Below are positions 41,854-52,499 of a stretch of DNA of 64,000 nt, in pieces. A program made the position numbers and the translations under genes. Under the pieces are notes generated by a model. That model had not been told where the DNA came from. It was given only the letters and a program-made list of their open reading frames with translations, and did no database searches. Origin of the DNA: Prorocentrum cordatum. Lineage: Eukaryota > Sar > Dinophyceae > Prorocentrales > Prorocentraceae. The stretch lies in assembly GCA_963575745.1 (NCBI GenBank), contig CAUYUJ010019877.1, positions 1 to 64,000 on the forward strand, written 5' to 3'. Positions within the stretch are counted from its first letter, which is position 1; every line of letters starts with the position of its first letter.

Positions 41854-43539
41854 CTACCGCGCTCCCAGGGGGGCTCTCCAAATGTGGGGTCGGGGTGGCT
41901 TGAATTTGCATTTCTGTGGCCCGAGTGTTACTTGTCTGCTCGAATTGCACCATTGGTTGCGCTGCAGCGCGCGGCCCAAGGCGGAGGGGGGGGGGGGGGG
42001 GGCAACAGCAGCGGCGGGGGGGCCGGCGGAGGACGAGGGGGGAGAGTACGGCACGTGCCAGAACTCCGATTCGTTCGACCGAGGGCCCCCCTCAGTGTCC
42101 GATTCCCATCCTCCGGCCGACTCACCCTGCAGCGGCAAGTCAAAATCTACGGGGAGTTCCTCTGGGGGCTCCGTGGCCTCGGCCTCTTCCCCGAACCAAG
42201 AAGTATAAAGTGAGATCCTACGCTCTTCTGCTACCCGCTTCCCCTCAGAATATTGCTCGCGGGGCTCGGGGGATTTTGGCCCCGGAGTGGCATCGCGCTT
42301 GGGCCGCCCAACCTGAGGCAATCGGGCAGGGAGCTCCAGTGCCCGAATTAACAACTGAGCCCCTGAACCTCTGATGCGGACTCGAAATCTTACGCGTGTC
42401 TTCCAAGGCACTTGCACGACGGGTGCGACGGAGATGATGCAAGGGAGACAATTATTGCTGGCCGCGGCATAATCAATCAAAGAGCCCGATGCTCCTGCCG
42501 TGCACGTTGTCACGAGGCATCCTGTGTAGAGCCCACCCCCTGCAATTGATGAAACAGAACCCGTCTTGGCAAGTGTGGCTGCTGGAACGTTGAAGTCCCC
42601 GATGATGGGCCAGGGTAGCTGCAGCGCTCGAGCGAGGCTTCCGAGCTTGTGGAAGCGCACCATATTGTCGCCTGTCAGTCCTATCGAGGATAAGAAATGA
42701 AACACTATGATGACCAGGCTGAGGCCCCTGATGTGCACCGGCGCCGCGCAGAAGCCGTCGTTGACACCGCTCTGGCGTGCGCGAAAGCCTCGATGCTGGG
42801 CTGCAGCAAGCGCGGGGACTTCCCTGTGCCCAGCCGCGAGGGGCCACTCGCCGCCCTCGTTGGCCCTAGCCTCCATCTCCTGGGACTGGGCTTGGCCTGG
42901 GGGGCGTGCACTGTTGGCGATGAGCTTCATGCCGATCGCCTGTGCTTCCTTATGCCCTTGCCGTACTGCATCTGCTGACACGTGGGTCTCCGCGAAGGCC
43001 CAGAACTGATGCTTGTCGGCGTTCACTGAAAGATGCTGCCATGCCTGCGACGCCTTGGCGGACGTCCCCATGCTGATTACATTCGCAAAGAAGCTGCACT
43101 CGTCGGTCGGTTGCTCATCCTCTCCTTGGGAGACGTCAGCATCGCAAGCTACTGGCGGAGCATCTTGAACTGCCTCCTCTGCCTGGCCCGAGGAGGGCGG
43201 GGCGCGGCCGAGAAGCCAGGGGGGCAAACCCGCGCCTGGCGCCGCGCCCGAGGCTGGCGTGCCAGCCTGCCCCCCCTCGGCCCACTGCAGCATGGAAGTG
43301 GTTGACGACAATGTTCCCGAACTCGAGGCGCCCGCCACCTGCGATCCCGAGCCACCTGCCGTGGTAGAAATCGAAATTGAAACTGCGGCCGTTGAGCACT
43401 GTGCACTGCGTGCCACAGAAACGGACGCGTCTGCGTTGATGGCCTCGTCGATGCTGATCTTGTAGAAGAATGCGTCGAAGAGGTTCAAAACCTTGGCACC
43501 GGTGCCGGTGCCGTTTTGGGCCAGGGCGTCCTGCGCCAC
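41854..43539 (-). pseudogene. LINE-1 endonuclease domain (EEP family)
   Basis: A 561-codon frame. Residues 148-400 match the APE-like endonuclease of LINEs: FWAFAETHV (catalytic Glu 184), HIRGLSLVIIVFHFLSSIGL, then LTGDNMVRFHKLGSLARAL, WPIIGDFNVPA (GDFN 314-317) and GSLIDYAAAS (SxxDY, 353-357). The segment VPWKTRVRFRVRIRG stands where family members have a His after WK-x, so the catalytic His appears replaced by Arg. Residues 60-148 are Ser/Gly/Pro-rich. After 400 the frame becomes Glu/Pro-rich and then repeats (C/G homopolymer at 41985). The enzyme would nick target DNA for target-primed reverse transcription. Here it is probably inactive. Confidence 0.7.
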
Positions 43540-44767
43540 ATCGAAAGGAGGCCCCGACTGCGCAACTCACATGCCATCTGCCCCCTTGCCACGGGGGTTC
43601 TTGGCTCCTTTGCCTGGCTTGCTGCCTGGCTCGCTGCCGCCGCTGCCGCCGACGGCCTTGAGCGCCTCCTGCTCCAGGCGGGCCGCTGTCTGAGCCGCCG
43701 CGATCTTGCTCGCCGAGATGGACGCCGCAACCGCCTCTATGGCTGGGTCGTTGGCTCCCGTGGCATCACCAGGAGCGTCGGCTGCAGGAGCAGGAACCTG
43801 GCCTCAGGTAGTTGTTCCGTTGCTGCTTCGACGTCTTCACCTTCCTGGCCTGTGGCTGCAGCAGGTTCTCCCTCGGCTCCCTCAGTCTTGCGCTTCTTGC
43901 CAGGGCGCGTGCTGATATTTTCGTGTATGTCCTTAGCCCGAGCAATGCGAGTCTACGCCTCGTCGGACCTGGCTGCCAACTGCGTCGTGTAGTGCTGGAG
44001 CTCCTGGTGGATACTGTGCAGATCGTCCTTCTCCGCGGTCTTGATTCTATCCAGCTGGTCAAGACCTTTGAATAAGTTATCGCCCCATGCGATGTCGAAG
44101 GCTGCCTGAGGATCAGCCTGCCTTTGCTGGCCTTTTTCCTGTGCCGCCTCCGACCTCCTTTGCGAAAACTGCTGTGGCCTGCTTCCGCGCCATGTCTACT
44201 TGTGCGAGTAACAGCGCCGAAGAGTTCTCCCGCTGCTGGGCCTTCTCCAAGTTGGCCTGGCAGCGGATGACGGCGGCGACTGCTTGATCATGTTTAGCAT
44301 TGGCGTTTCTCCACTGGCCTGAGACACGCTTGACTGCGTCTTCAACTGTGGACGCCTTGCTGGCCGTCGACGGGGGGGCGAGCTGGGCCCGCAAAGCCTC
44401 GGTCACCTGGGCGAGATGAGGCGCTGCGACGGTTGTGGCCAAACCCTTGATGAGACCCTCCACGACGGCCTGCGTCTGCTGTTGCTGCTGCTGCGTCTGA
44501 TAAAACTGCTGACCGCGGGATCCACGACCATGCTGGTGCAAGGTGTTGCCGTCGCCCTTGTTGTAGAGCGTGACGGTACCCCCGCACTTGGCGCAGCGAC
44601 ATTGGCGACCCTGGAGGCTGTTGTTCCAGTCCCACGCCACAGGAACAGCATTTGGACCACTGCGACTGTTGGCCTCGGGTCATATCGTAGCCGAGTGTGT
44701 CTTTGCACTGTCTAGCCAACCGCTGTCTGCGAATCTTTGTAAATCGCAGATGAGCGGTGCTCCTCAA
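43485..44767 (-). pseudogene. LINE-1 N-terminal Cys-rich/coiled region
   Basis: The frame 44640-44113 begins AWDWNNSLQGRQCRCAKCGG, which with an upstream CCSCG in another frame (44650) suggests a two-half zinc ribbon. A poly-Gln patch and a long helical segment follow (VTEALRAQLAPPS, WRNANAKHDQAVAAVIRCQA, RENSSALLLAQVDMARKQA), probably coiled coil, ending RPAKAG at 44113. The reading continues in other frames to about 43485. This corresponds to the nucleic-acid-binding N-terminal part seen before the endonuclease in related elements. At least two frameshifts are needed. Confidence 0.5.
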
Positions 44768-44859
44768 GCACTCCGAAAAAGTACAGTGCTGGACTGACTA
44801 CAGGCCTCGCGCACGGGGGCACAAGGGCTTGGTGCTCGAGCCCAAGTTGCTTGAGAGGA

Positions 44860-45110
44860 GGACGAGGAGGAGGAACGAGGATGAAAAGGAGGGATGAAGG
44901 AGGAGGAGGAGGAGAAGGAGGAGGAGGGGGAGGAGGAGGAGGGAGGAGGGAGGAGGGAGGATGGAGGAGTAGGGCGGAGGGAGAGTGGAAGAGGAAGAGG
45001 ATGAGGAGGAGGAAGAGGAGAAGGGAGTAGGAAAGGAGGAGGAGGGAGGAGGGAAGGGGTGGAGGAGGAGGAGAAGGAGGGAGGAGAAGGAATATGAGAC
45101 AAGTTAGCCA
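44860..45110. repeat. GGA/AGG-rich purine tract
   Basis: A 250-base polypurine run of GGAGGA, GAGGAG and GGAAGAGG words, marking the 5' side of LINE-1. A similar tract (57600-57790) lies next to the LINE-4 fragment. Confidence 0.9.
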
Positions 45111-46650
45111 AGTTGAGCGAGTCACAGGGCCCCGCCTACTCCAGCCCCCCTTCTACAAAGTATAACACATGTGTGGCACAACCTGGTAGTAGGATTACAA
45201 AAGGAAGGCGCTCGCGCGTGGGCCCGCTTCCGACGATTTGGCGAAGAGAAAACTACGTGGACCGCGCCGGGGCGGGTGCGGCAACACTTCCAATGGGCGC
45301 GGCGAAGACGAAGCATGGCCGCGCTGACACAACACTGCTGCTTTCACTAACGTGGTATGGAAACGTGATCTTGGCATCTACTCCGGCAGTTCCAGAGACG
45401 TGCTCTACATGACAGATCGTAGGGTGCGTATTTGGTCACGCGAACAATGCTCACATGGCATCTTCGGGGGACCTTGTCTGTCCCGTCGTGCCGCCGTGCA
45501 CGTCGAATCCACGTCGAATCCATGTCAAATTCGTCTGATGTGCGTCAAGCTCAAGTGGAATCCGCGTCGGATCTGCATCGGACACAAATTCAAACACCTA
45601 ATTTGTGGACAGCCATGGCCCCCCCAAAGATGCAACCTACGTATCGGAGCGACCGCCATGTTGTCACCTATCGTCGAGACTTGGATTCCCGTCGCTGCCG
45701 TTCGGCATACCTCTAACCAGTCTCCTTCGTGAGGCTCTTGAGCTGCCCGGCATCTATGACATGCTTGTTGATGCACCCTTGATCGTATGTAATCCTCAGA
45801 AATGGTTAGGTCCAACAAGACGCATCCGACTGAGCGGTTGACATCCAGACGCGATTCGGTGATAACAGCACCGTAGACACATGCGATCAGGCGTAATGCG
45901 ATATGAGATGTCTGGGCACATTCGCCGCCCGCCTGTACCTGTACCAAGCAGCCCCATGACTTCTGCGGATGCACGGGGCGTTCGGGGGGTACTGTTTTTC
46001 TGCGGGGCATCTGTTGGCACGACAACTGTTTATCATGTGTGCTTACCGTATCTGAACACTGGTGGTCACGCACCTCACCTGTCAAAGAGAGTTGCATTGC
46101 GCCAGGCCGCTTGAAACTGCTGAAAACGTTTTCGAAATGTTTTGGTGCACGCATCCCCTCGCAGCCAAACAACTCCCCAACGATGTTGCGCCCCCCTGTC
46201 CCCTGGCACATTGATGCGCGATCGAATGCCAAGTGCTGCCTGGCAGGGCTTCTGTGAGTCGTCCAAAAACCCAGCCCCCGCCTCAGCCAGCGCGTCATCA
46301 CGTACATCGCCTTCTCTCCTGACGCCTTTCTGGACGCACCGACGCGTCCCTGGCGCTCACCAGCGCGTCGAGGTGCCAAAGGTGGTTTCCAAGCCGGCCC
46401 AGGCAGGCCTCCTTGGCGGCCTCCAAAAGGGCCCAACATGGTTGCAAGACGGCCCGAAGCTGGGCCCAAGACGGCCCCAAAATTGCCCCAGGACGGTCCG
46501 GAGGGCCCTAGATGAACGCCTTCGGAAACCCTGAACCCAAAAACAATATCATGTCTTCGAGGAGTTGATTGTTTTACTCTTGCCGCCTTCCACAAATCTT
46601 CCGCCGACTTCCGCCGGCGGAGGCGGCTTCGCTTCACTTCCGCCGACATT
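45110..46650. other. Unassigned DNA with a long open frame
   Basis: A 374-codon frame (45525-46649, minus) is open, but about residues 45-90 read through CCCAAGACGG-type repeat (46370-46510) and the rest is Arg/Cys/His-mixed with no domain. The CGTCGAATCC words at 45498-45520 and 45560-45580 form a short degenerate tandem. I do not accept a gene here. Confidence 0.3.
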
Positions 46651-46651
46651 C

Positions 46652-46656
46652 CACCG
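46652..46656. repeat. Target-site duplication CACCG (left)
   Basis: The five bases immediately outside the left LTR are CACCG, identical to 56915-56919 immediately outside the right LTR. Five-base duplications are usual for Ty1/copia integration. Confidence 0.8.
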
Positions 46657-46759
46657 TGTGATAATGATGCGCTTTAACGCAATTGCAAAAAAGGGGCCCT
46701 TAGAGGTCAAACGGCGGCGAGTAGCACATATACACGCGTGACACATGCACTATCTCACA
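46657..46759 (-). repeat. 3' LTR (103 bp)
   Basis: Begins TGTGATAATGATG and ends GCACTATCTCACA on the + strand. The segment AGAGGTCAAACGGCGGCGAG and the segment CATATACACGCGTGACACAT are identical to the other LTR. By eye about a dozen differences in total, mostly in the first 40 bases. On the element's own strand it reads TGTGAG...ATCACA. No clear polypurine tract is seen next to it. Confidence 0.85.
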
Positions 46760-46822
46760 CCCGTGAAACTTTATCACGAACTAACCTGCAGACCACGCAG
46801 TACCGCTGGTCTCAGTAAGCCT

Positions 46823-47300
46823 CTAGGGGCCGTAAAAGGAGTACTCCCATGCTGGGATTGCTGAAGTCAAAGGCAGCCAGGATAAGATTTGAGCAAGAAC
46901 ATATGTAGGCAGATTCTTCGTCAGACAAGCAACAACCGTGACATTTGTATCGATCCATCGGATCTCATCAAAAAATACGCGTGGATGTGCAATCTCTACT
47001 TCTTCCGTTCCATTCGTACAAATATCCTGTCTTAAACTAACCAAAATCGATACTCAAGCGCTTATCTGGTGTTTAACCCATAATTGGGGCTACTAGGTGC
47101 TCTTCAAGGTTGTTACAATCCGCTATCCATAAGTGTCTCATAAACATGGCTGGGTTGTTTTCCCAATTGGTTGACGGCTTCTTTCGGGCGCCAAGCATCC
47201 CACGCGCATCTGCGATGGCGGCACGAATGCGCGCGCCAGATTCTACACCCCATAAACAAGCCAGAGTCTCTGTTTGTAGTGTAGATTTACATACTCATTT
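46823..47300 (-). pseudogene. Copia RNase H, C-terminal half
   Basis: The frame 47044-46823 has MVSLRQDICTNG and IRWIDTNVTVVACLTKNLP, a clear variant of the copia RNase H end in which a (V/I)DT...(M/I)AD.LTK segment follows the last helix; Asp of AD is replaced by Cys here. Immediately upstream in other frames are ETLACLWGVESGARIRAAIA (about 47270) and LMDSGL-like remnants at 47125, fitting the middle of RNase H. Several shifts and stops, so non-functional. Confidence 0.65.
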
Positions 47301-47307
47301 GAAAACT

Positions 47308-48420
47308 TTAATCATTATACGTAGAGGGAACCTGATCACTGATCCCCTGAATGAACGCAGGCCTTGCGAACCCATTGAACCTAGCCCTCTGTGGCCTGAG
47401 AGGCTCGATTCTACCCTTGACTATATCGCCTTCTCCTGCCCAGCTGGGGTCAGTAACGATGAGAACTAGCAGATCTTGATTCCACTTAACCGCTCCACCT
47501 TTGAAGACTACTCCGCAGTCAGCAGACTGAGTTGCTTCTTCTAATACACGGTTGGCTTCTTTGAGATGGGGTACCTTAGCGCGGCGCACTGCTGTCTGCA
47601 GTCTGCTCGCACAATAAAATAGCTCAGGTATACATTGAAGTGCAATCCGTGACGAAGCACCTGCGACCGATCTAAGCTGCGCTGTCTCGGCCCCGCTGCA
47701 TTTTCTCGTGAGGGGACTGTCTCTAGGATAGGATGCAGCTTCGACGTTCTCTATATTGTCCTCGGCCGTGATACTCACCGTGCTATCTTCACCTTGAGTA
47801 ACGTCTAAACCGCAATTACTGAAATTGTCCGACTTGATCTCGCGAGTATCAAACCCGGCTAAAACCGAATCAATGATTCTTCGACTTTCATCATCTGCAG
47901 TCCACAGAATTGCATCCACATGTGTAACTAACGCGCATGTGATCTCGTTCTTGTCATTGTGAATACTGAACAAAGCAGGCGCGGCACGGTTCCCCCTCAG
48001 ACCATGAGCCTCAAACATTTTGCGAATTTTCCTCCACAAACCACGTCCTGCGTCACGCGTGCCATAGACAGGCATACGCGCGATCAGTGCTCCACCACCA
48101 GGTACTCCTTCGAGTCCGTCGGGGGAAGGCTTGAGCGGCGCGAGGCGGTCGAGTTCCTGCCCCTGGAAGTGCGCAGATGTAATGTCGGCACACATGAGCG
48201 TCTTCTTTGTACCGACAGCCCATGATGCCATCCACCTCAGCCCTTCTAGCTCGCATGTTGGCGAATCCGTGCGGATGCCCAGCGACTCTTCCAGATCTCC
48301 ACGTGCGACAAATCTACTCTTGTACTGCGGTGCAACCGAAGGTCAGACCGGTCTACGGATCCCAAATCCATTGCGTAGGTACCACGCGGTATCCTTGGTC
48401 GAGGAGATTTTGCAGTTCCA
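47308..48420 (-). pseudogene. Copia reverse transcriptase and start of RNase H
   Basis: The frame 48231-47308 starts MASWAVGTKKTLMCADITSA, then HFQGQELDR (catalytic Asp of ADIT), ARMPVYGTRDAGRGLWRKIR (YGxxDAxR motif), HVDAILWTADD at the catalytic box where HVDDIL is expected (second Asp replaced by Ala), and LRSVAGASSRIALQCIPELF. RNase H begins at VLIVTDPSWAGEG. Upstream pieces in other frames (QGYRVVPTQWIWDP at about 48390; a SRFVARGDLEES-type piece at about 48305) extend RT N-terminally. Typical copia RT in content and order. Inactive because of VDA, stops and shifts. Confidence 0.8.
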
Positions 48421-48429
48421 CGGAATCAA

Positions 48430-49100
48430 TAGGTACGGCGGCGTTGAACTTCTGCCATTTTCCCCATTCGTCTTGTCTTGCCAGTCGCAAGCCGCTTCGA
48501 ACGTCCCCATATTCATTTGTTATGCCAGATTCATTGTAGTCTTTATCTTCTTCTTGGACTGCGGCTAATGAGCGGTGCGTTCATTGCGACAAGCGGCTCA
48601 CGTGGCTTAACAGCGAGCAACAGACTTTCCGCGAGCTACAAGATCCATGCCCGGTCATGACGTTCCGGCCCTGCGCGTGGCCTCAAGAAGTGGGTTCACT
48701 GGTTCGGGAAGGGCTCCGAGACATAATCGAAAAACCTCCCCGGGCTACCGTCGGCATTCTCGACTCTTCTGCGCATCACTTCGCCGCGACTCTGCATGCA
48801 GTGCCGGGCGTCGTCTAGTGGAGACCTCTGAGGAGGCGTTCGAATTACTCGCCGCGGTCTCGCCGTGGGCGGCGCAGGAACGACCATTCGATCAGACAGT
48901 TCATCTTCCATTTGGAAAAATGCTTCTCCTGTGAACTCGGGGTCTTCTGGGGCCCCCGGCAGCTTTTCCGTCGCCATGGGATATTTTTGCACAGAGTGCT
49001 CTTGCGCCCGTGGTTCTGGCAGCTCACGTCGTTCGCCCACGAATGACTGCTGTTGCCCGCCTGGAGGTGCATACCTTTCAACTCCACAGTCATGGTGCTT
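48430..49100 (-). pseudogene. Copia integrase-RT linker
   Basis: Between integrase and RT. The frame 49226-48696 carries an Asp/Glu/Pro-rich, low-order linker (GGQQQSFVGERRELPEPRAQ, FTGEAFFQMEDELSDRMVVP). Such linkers are usual in copia pol between the integrase C-terminus and RT. No fold is recognised. Confidence 0.5.
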
Positions 49101-50107
49101 AGAATTGGTAAGCCAACGCTTCCTCCGCTGTACGCGGACGAAAACTGTCGACAGCCACGTAGACAGGTAAACCCACTGTGATAACCCATGCGCTCTTGCC
49201 ATCGAATCGAACGATACGAGAACCAATGCTCTACTTAGCGGTAACCTAGCCGTCCGTCGGCCTCTTGCGAAATCATACTATACCACCTACCTGATATTCT
49301 CCAGCTAGTGGCGCTGCCATTCGGAGAGCGGCCCATGCCGCCCGGCTCCCGACGTCGCGTTCCGAGAATGTTTTTTTCTGGCAGATGCCGGGATCGCGGC
49401 CTGGCAAGAAAACTCGTCGGCTCCGTCCTCTGCAACATCCGCGATCACTCCGATGTCGAAAACTTCCTCGTCGTCGAATTGACCCCCTTGGACACGGGGC
49501 ATCTTTCCGAGCACCCACTGAGCAAGCGCAAATCCGCCGACTCGTGACATCTCACTCTTCGTGTTGTCGGCTTCTGATGCGGCGCGGTAGAGATGACTTC
49601 ATCGAGTCCGGAAACATGTTTGTCGCGTGCCACCTTCTTGAAGATTTTCCTCCAAAGTCCACCATGTCTCTCGGCGCGGCCCATCTGCTCGGGAGACTCG
49701 ACTCCGGCGTCGCGGAGGCCGACCCCTTGACTCTTAACCCATTGCAGAAACACTCCTCTGTTGTGCAGTCCACGGTCTAACATCATTCGTTTGGGCTTAC
49801 CTGCCCATGCGCACCAATGTTGCTGAAGTGCAATGAGGCATGCTCGCGAAGATGGCGCACCACCTCCCTGCTTGACAAAGACCACGCGCTGAGATGTTGC
49901 ACCCTGGCACACTATGTTCAGGAAGGTGTACCGATTTTCGCGGTTGCCCTTTGCCTCTGGACAGTCGCTGCCGATGTCATGGTTGCAACCGCGCTTCCCT
50001 TCCCTGTCCTTCGTGTTTCGGCTCGCCAGGTAAGTAAATTGGATCCATGATATATTGTTCTTCATCTCGCAGGCGTTCCTTGGCGACTGCAGCGACGTCG
50101 TCATCAC
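49100..50107 (-). pseudogene. Copia integrase
   Basis: The frame 50107-49445 contains the retroviral integrase core: IGSDCPEAKGNRENRYTFLN (first Asp), VFVKQGGGAPSSRACLIALQ, KRMMLDRGLHNRGVF (second Asp) and GVESPEQMGRAERHGGLW (Glu). At about 49550 the reading shifts to 49550-49305, which continues with GGFALAQWVLGKMPRVQGG and FDDEEVFDIGVIAD. The C-terminal part appears at 49100-49260 (PLAGEYQVGGIV; a RTAEEALAYQ-type end in another frame). It would insert element cDNA into the genome. The catalytic triad is visible but the gene is frameshifted. The N-terminal His/Cys zinc part is not recognised. Confidence 0.8.
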
Positions 50108-50279
50108 CGATGATCGTGCCCATATCGTGTCGTGTCTCTCCTCTGCGGCAGCAGCGGGAAAAGCTGCGAGCGCAAGTATGTCCAGTCTAACTTCTGACCT
50201 GCCTCTCAGAGGAAATCAAAGAATTTCTGACTCGCGATGTCTGCGTCTGACTCGAGATACGAGTTCAGCGCACTAGCGA

Positions 50280-51890
50280 CCTCAAGGCGTGAGCAACCAA
50301 GCTCATAACCGAGCGCAACATTTACAGGACCATAATCTTCAGCCAAACCAGAAACTAACACAAATCACATGATGATGTGATGATGATGATGTGTAGGCGA
50401 CAACGAGATCAGGATTGCGCTCGACAACGTTTTAAACCATCGATGGCCCCCAATCTGGGCGCGCCACTGCGTCGCTCGAGACTAGGCAGGCGAACGCGAT
50501 GCCGATGACGTAGAGCAGCACCCCGGCCAGGTTGTTCCCCGTGAATCCGCGAAGCGGACCGGTGTTCCTGGTCACCTTCTCGACGATCTCCTTGTCGGTA
50601 GCAGGCATGCCTGACGCGGGCAGCTCGGCAACACACGCAGATAACAACTCATCTTGCACACTGATGTCACGCAATCCAGAGCAAGATTTGCCACGACTTT
50701 TAGCATTCATGATCGTCATCATGCTGGTCCAGCTGCAGAGGCGTGCACAAATACAATGCTCCGTCAACGCGGATCCTTGGAGGCAGCACAAATATTGCCA
50801 GTCGATCGAACTCCTCAGCATCCACAGAAGAATTCATGGCCACACGATCTTCTATACGCCTCCAGGACTGGGCGTCCTTGGCGCGACACGTAGGACTCTT
50901 CTTCCAAAAAGATCACGCCGGCGGGAACATGATCCGAGTGTTGAACGGATCAATCTTGCAGCTCACACGCACCAATGTTTGCGCCCTGCTCTCCCGCGCG
51001 GCCCATCGACCCCTCTGATGGGATCGACCGGGGATCAACGTACGTGATGAAGTTCCTCTCCTTGCCCTGCTTCTTGCCCTGCTCGAAAAGCGAATCCAGC
51101 TGATCTGCGCCAACTGCAATCGGCTCAAAGTCCACGAATGGATCTCCAGCCCGCTCACCACCCACCGTGGCCAGGTCCCTCTCGACGGGAGAAATCGGGA
51201 ATCCTGAACGAGACGCACGAGTCCTGTTCGATTCGCCATCGCTGCTGGCGGCAACAGCACTCGCCGGAGGCGGCGGGGGTGGCGGCAGCGGCCCCACCCA
51301 GCGCGACGGCTCCGGTGGCGGAGGCGGCAGGGGAGTCCTGATGCGCGCAGGCGGCTGTCCGTCCGGCTGCCTCGGCGCGCGGGCAGCGGGCTTGCGCTTG
51401 GGCGGCGGCGTCGTAGGGGGGGCATTCCGGGAGGGCGAACGATCGTGCCGAGAGGTGCAGCTTCGCCCGGTGGCAGACCCGCCACCTTGCCGGCGCTGCT
51501 CAGGCGAGCCTTCTTCTTCGGCGCGTCGTCGCCATCGCCCTGCGGATCGCGCGCCTGATATGATGGGGGCGATGCAGCGGCAGAAGACGATGCGGCGACG
51601 GGCGGTGCGAAGCAGCAGCAGGAACGCAACCGCCAACAGATTTGGGAAACACACTGGTTTCTGCATATTCAAGAGCATAACCTACAAATCGCATATAATA
51701 TGCAGGCGGACTGTTGTCCTCGTGGCAGACCTTCAAATAGAATTGCAGCTCACGCCCAACATATCGCCTCATCATGGTCTCGAAATCTGCCTCAATATAA
51801 TCAGCACCGAGACGTTCACGCCAGATCGTTTCGAAGTGTTCATGGATGACAATGGCCACGTCATTACTATCTACTCCGCCAACCACACTC
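50280..51890 (-). other. Unassigned stretch inside the LTR element
   Basis: Three protein-like minus frames without family assignment. 51886-51500 has DSNDVAIVIHEHFETIWRER and ADFETMMRRYVGRELQFYLK and looks folded. 51678-50950 is Pro/Arg-rich and low complexity in the middle, but its C-terminus has FVDFEPIAVGADQLDSLFEQ. 50821-50432 ends TGNNLAGVLLYVIGIAFACL, a possible membrane helix. It may be an insertion, a captured sequence or a diverged part of pol, since copia elements do not normally need 1.6 kb between protease and integrase. Confidence 0.35.
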
Positions 51891-52433
51891 TATGAAGCGC
51901 GATCTCTTCTCTTCCCTCCTGGCCAGCTCAGCTCCGTTACGGGGTCTGCGCTTGGCAGACAACTCAGGAACTGGAGGCGGCGGTGCATTGAACTTCTCGA
52001 AGGGGTCAATACAGAGCGAAACCATGTTGTCAGCCGCAGAACTCGCCAGCTCACGGCCCCAGTCGGATACGTGACAGCAGTCATCGTATTTTTCGCTGCA
52101 AGTACGCTTGGGCCATGCATGACGGCTCAGGCGCGCAGAACTGCATGCTATGGCATACTGTTTCAGGAACTGCTGAAAACCATAACTGGCAGCAACGGAG
52201 CGATGCCGACCAGAACGACAGAAGGCAACAATGCACACATAATGTGAAGACTTGCTATTCGCCAGCGCTTCTCCCGCGCACTCAGCGATGCCAGCAAAAT
52301 GTTCATTCTCAACTGAATTGATATTCGGATGGCGACCGACGCGGCGAGCGTGGGTCGGGTCGTTCAGGGCCCATGTCCACCAGCGCGTGCCGATGATGTT
52401 TCGCCATCTTCTCATCTGCAACAATGACCGCAT
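51867..52433 (-). pseudogene. CxSGxHRSV domain (RapZ-C/P-loop-like) in the LTR element
   Basis: A 188-codon frame. Residues 30-45 read RRVGRHPNINSV. Residues 66-85 read VCIVAFCRSGRHRSVAASYG: a beta-strand, then a Cys-x-Ser-Gly-x-His-Arg-Ser-Val loop, then a helix. This resembles the phosphate-binding loop of the RapZ C-terminal family (GCTGGxHRSV) and superficially a Cys-phosphatase loop. It follows the retropepsin and precedes integrase in the element, and I recall similar loops next to DEG retropepsins in other dinoflagellate copia proteins. Residues 115-188 (CCHVSDWGRELASSAADNMV and a basic tail) have no assignment. The function is unknown; phosphate or nucleotide binding is inferred. A frameshift joins it to the protease frame. 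Confidence 0.5.
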
Positions 52434-52499
52434 CTATGATGGCATTGGCGTCGCGTCCTCTGGTTGTCATATCGTGACTGGAGCGATGGGGGCGGCGGA

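Larger units (their letters stand above)
38850..44780 (-). mobile_element. LINE-1: near full-length non-LTR retrotransposon, inactive
   Basis: About 5.9 kb of minus-strand coding remnants in canonical order: Cys-rich N-terminal region (44780-43500), endonuclease/exonuclease/phosphatase domain (43100-42250), linker (41745-41008), RT (41008-39690) and a weaker C-terminal region (39540-38850). Each domain is interrupted by frame changes and two catalytic sites are altered. The 5' side is bounded by an AGG-rich tract (44860-45110). The 3' side abuts the repeat at 38270-38830. No target duplication was found by eye. Confidence 0.7.

Noticed and set aside
45525-46649. 374-codon minus open frame
   Set aside because: It crosses a repeat block, shows no domain, and has low-quality composition in a GC-rich context. 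Kept only as part of an unassigned stretch.
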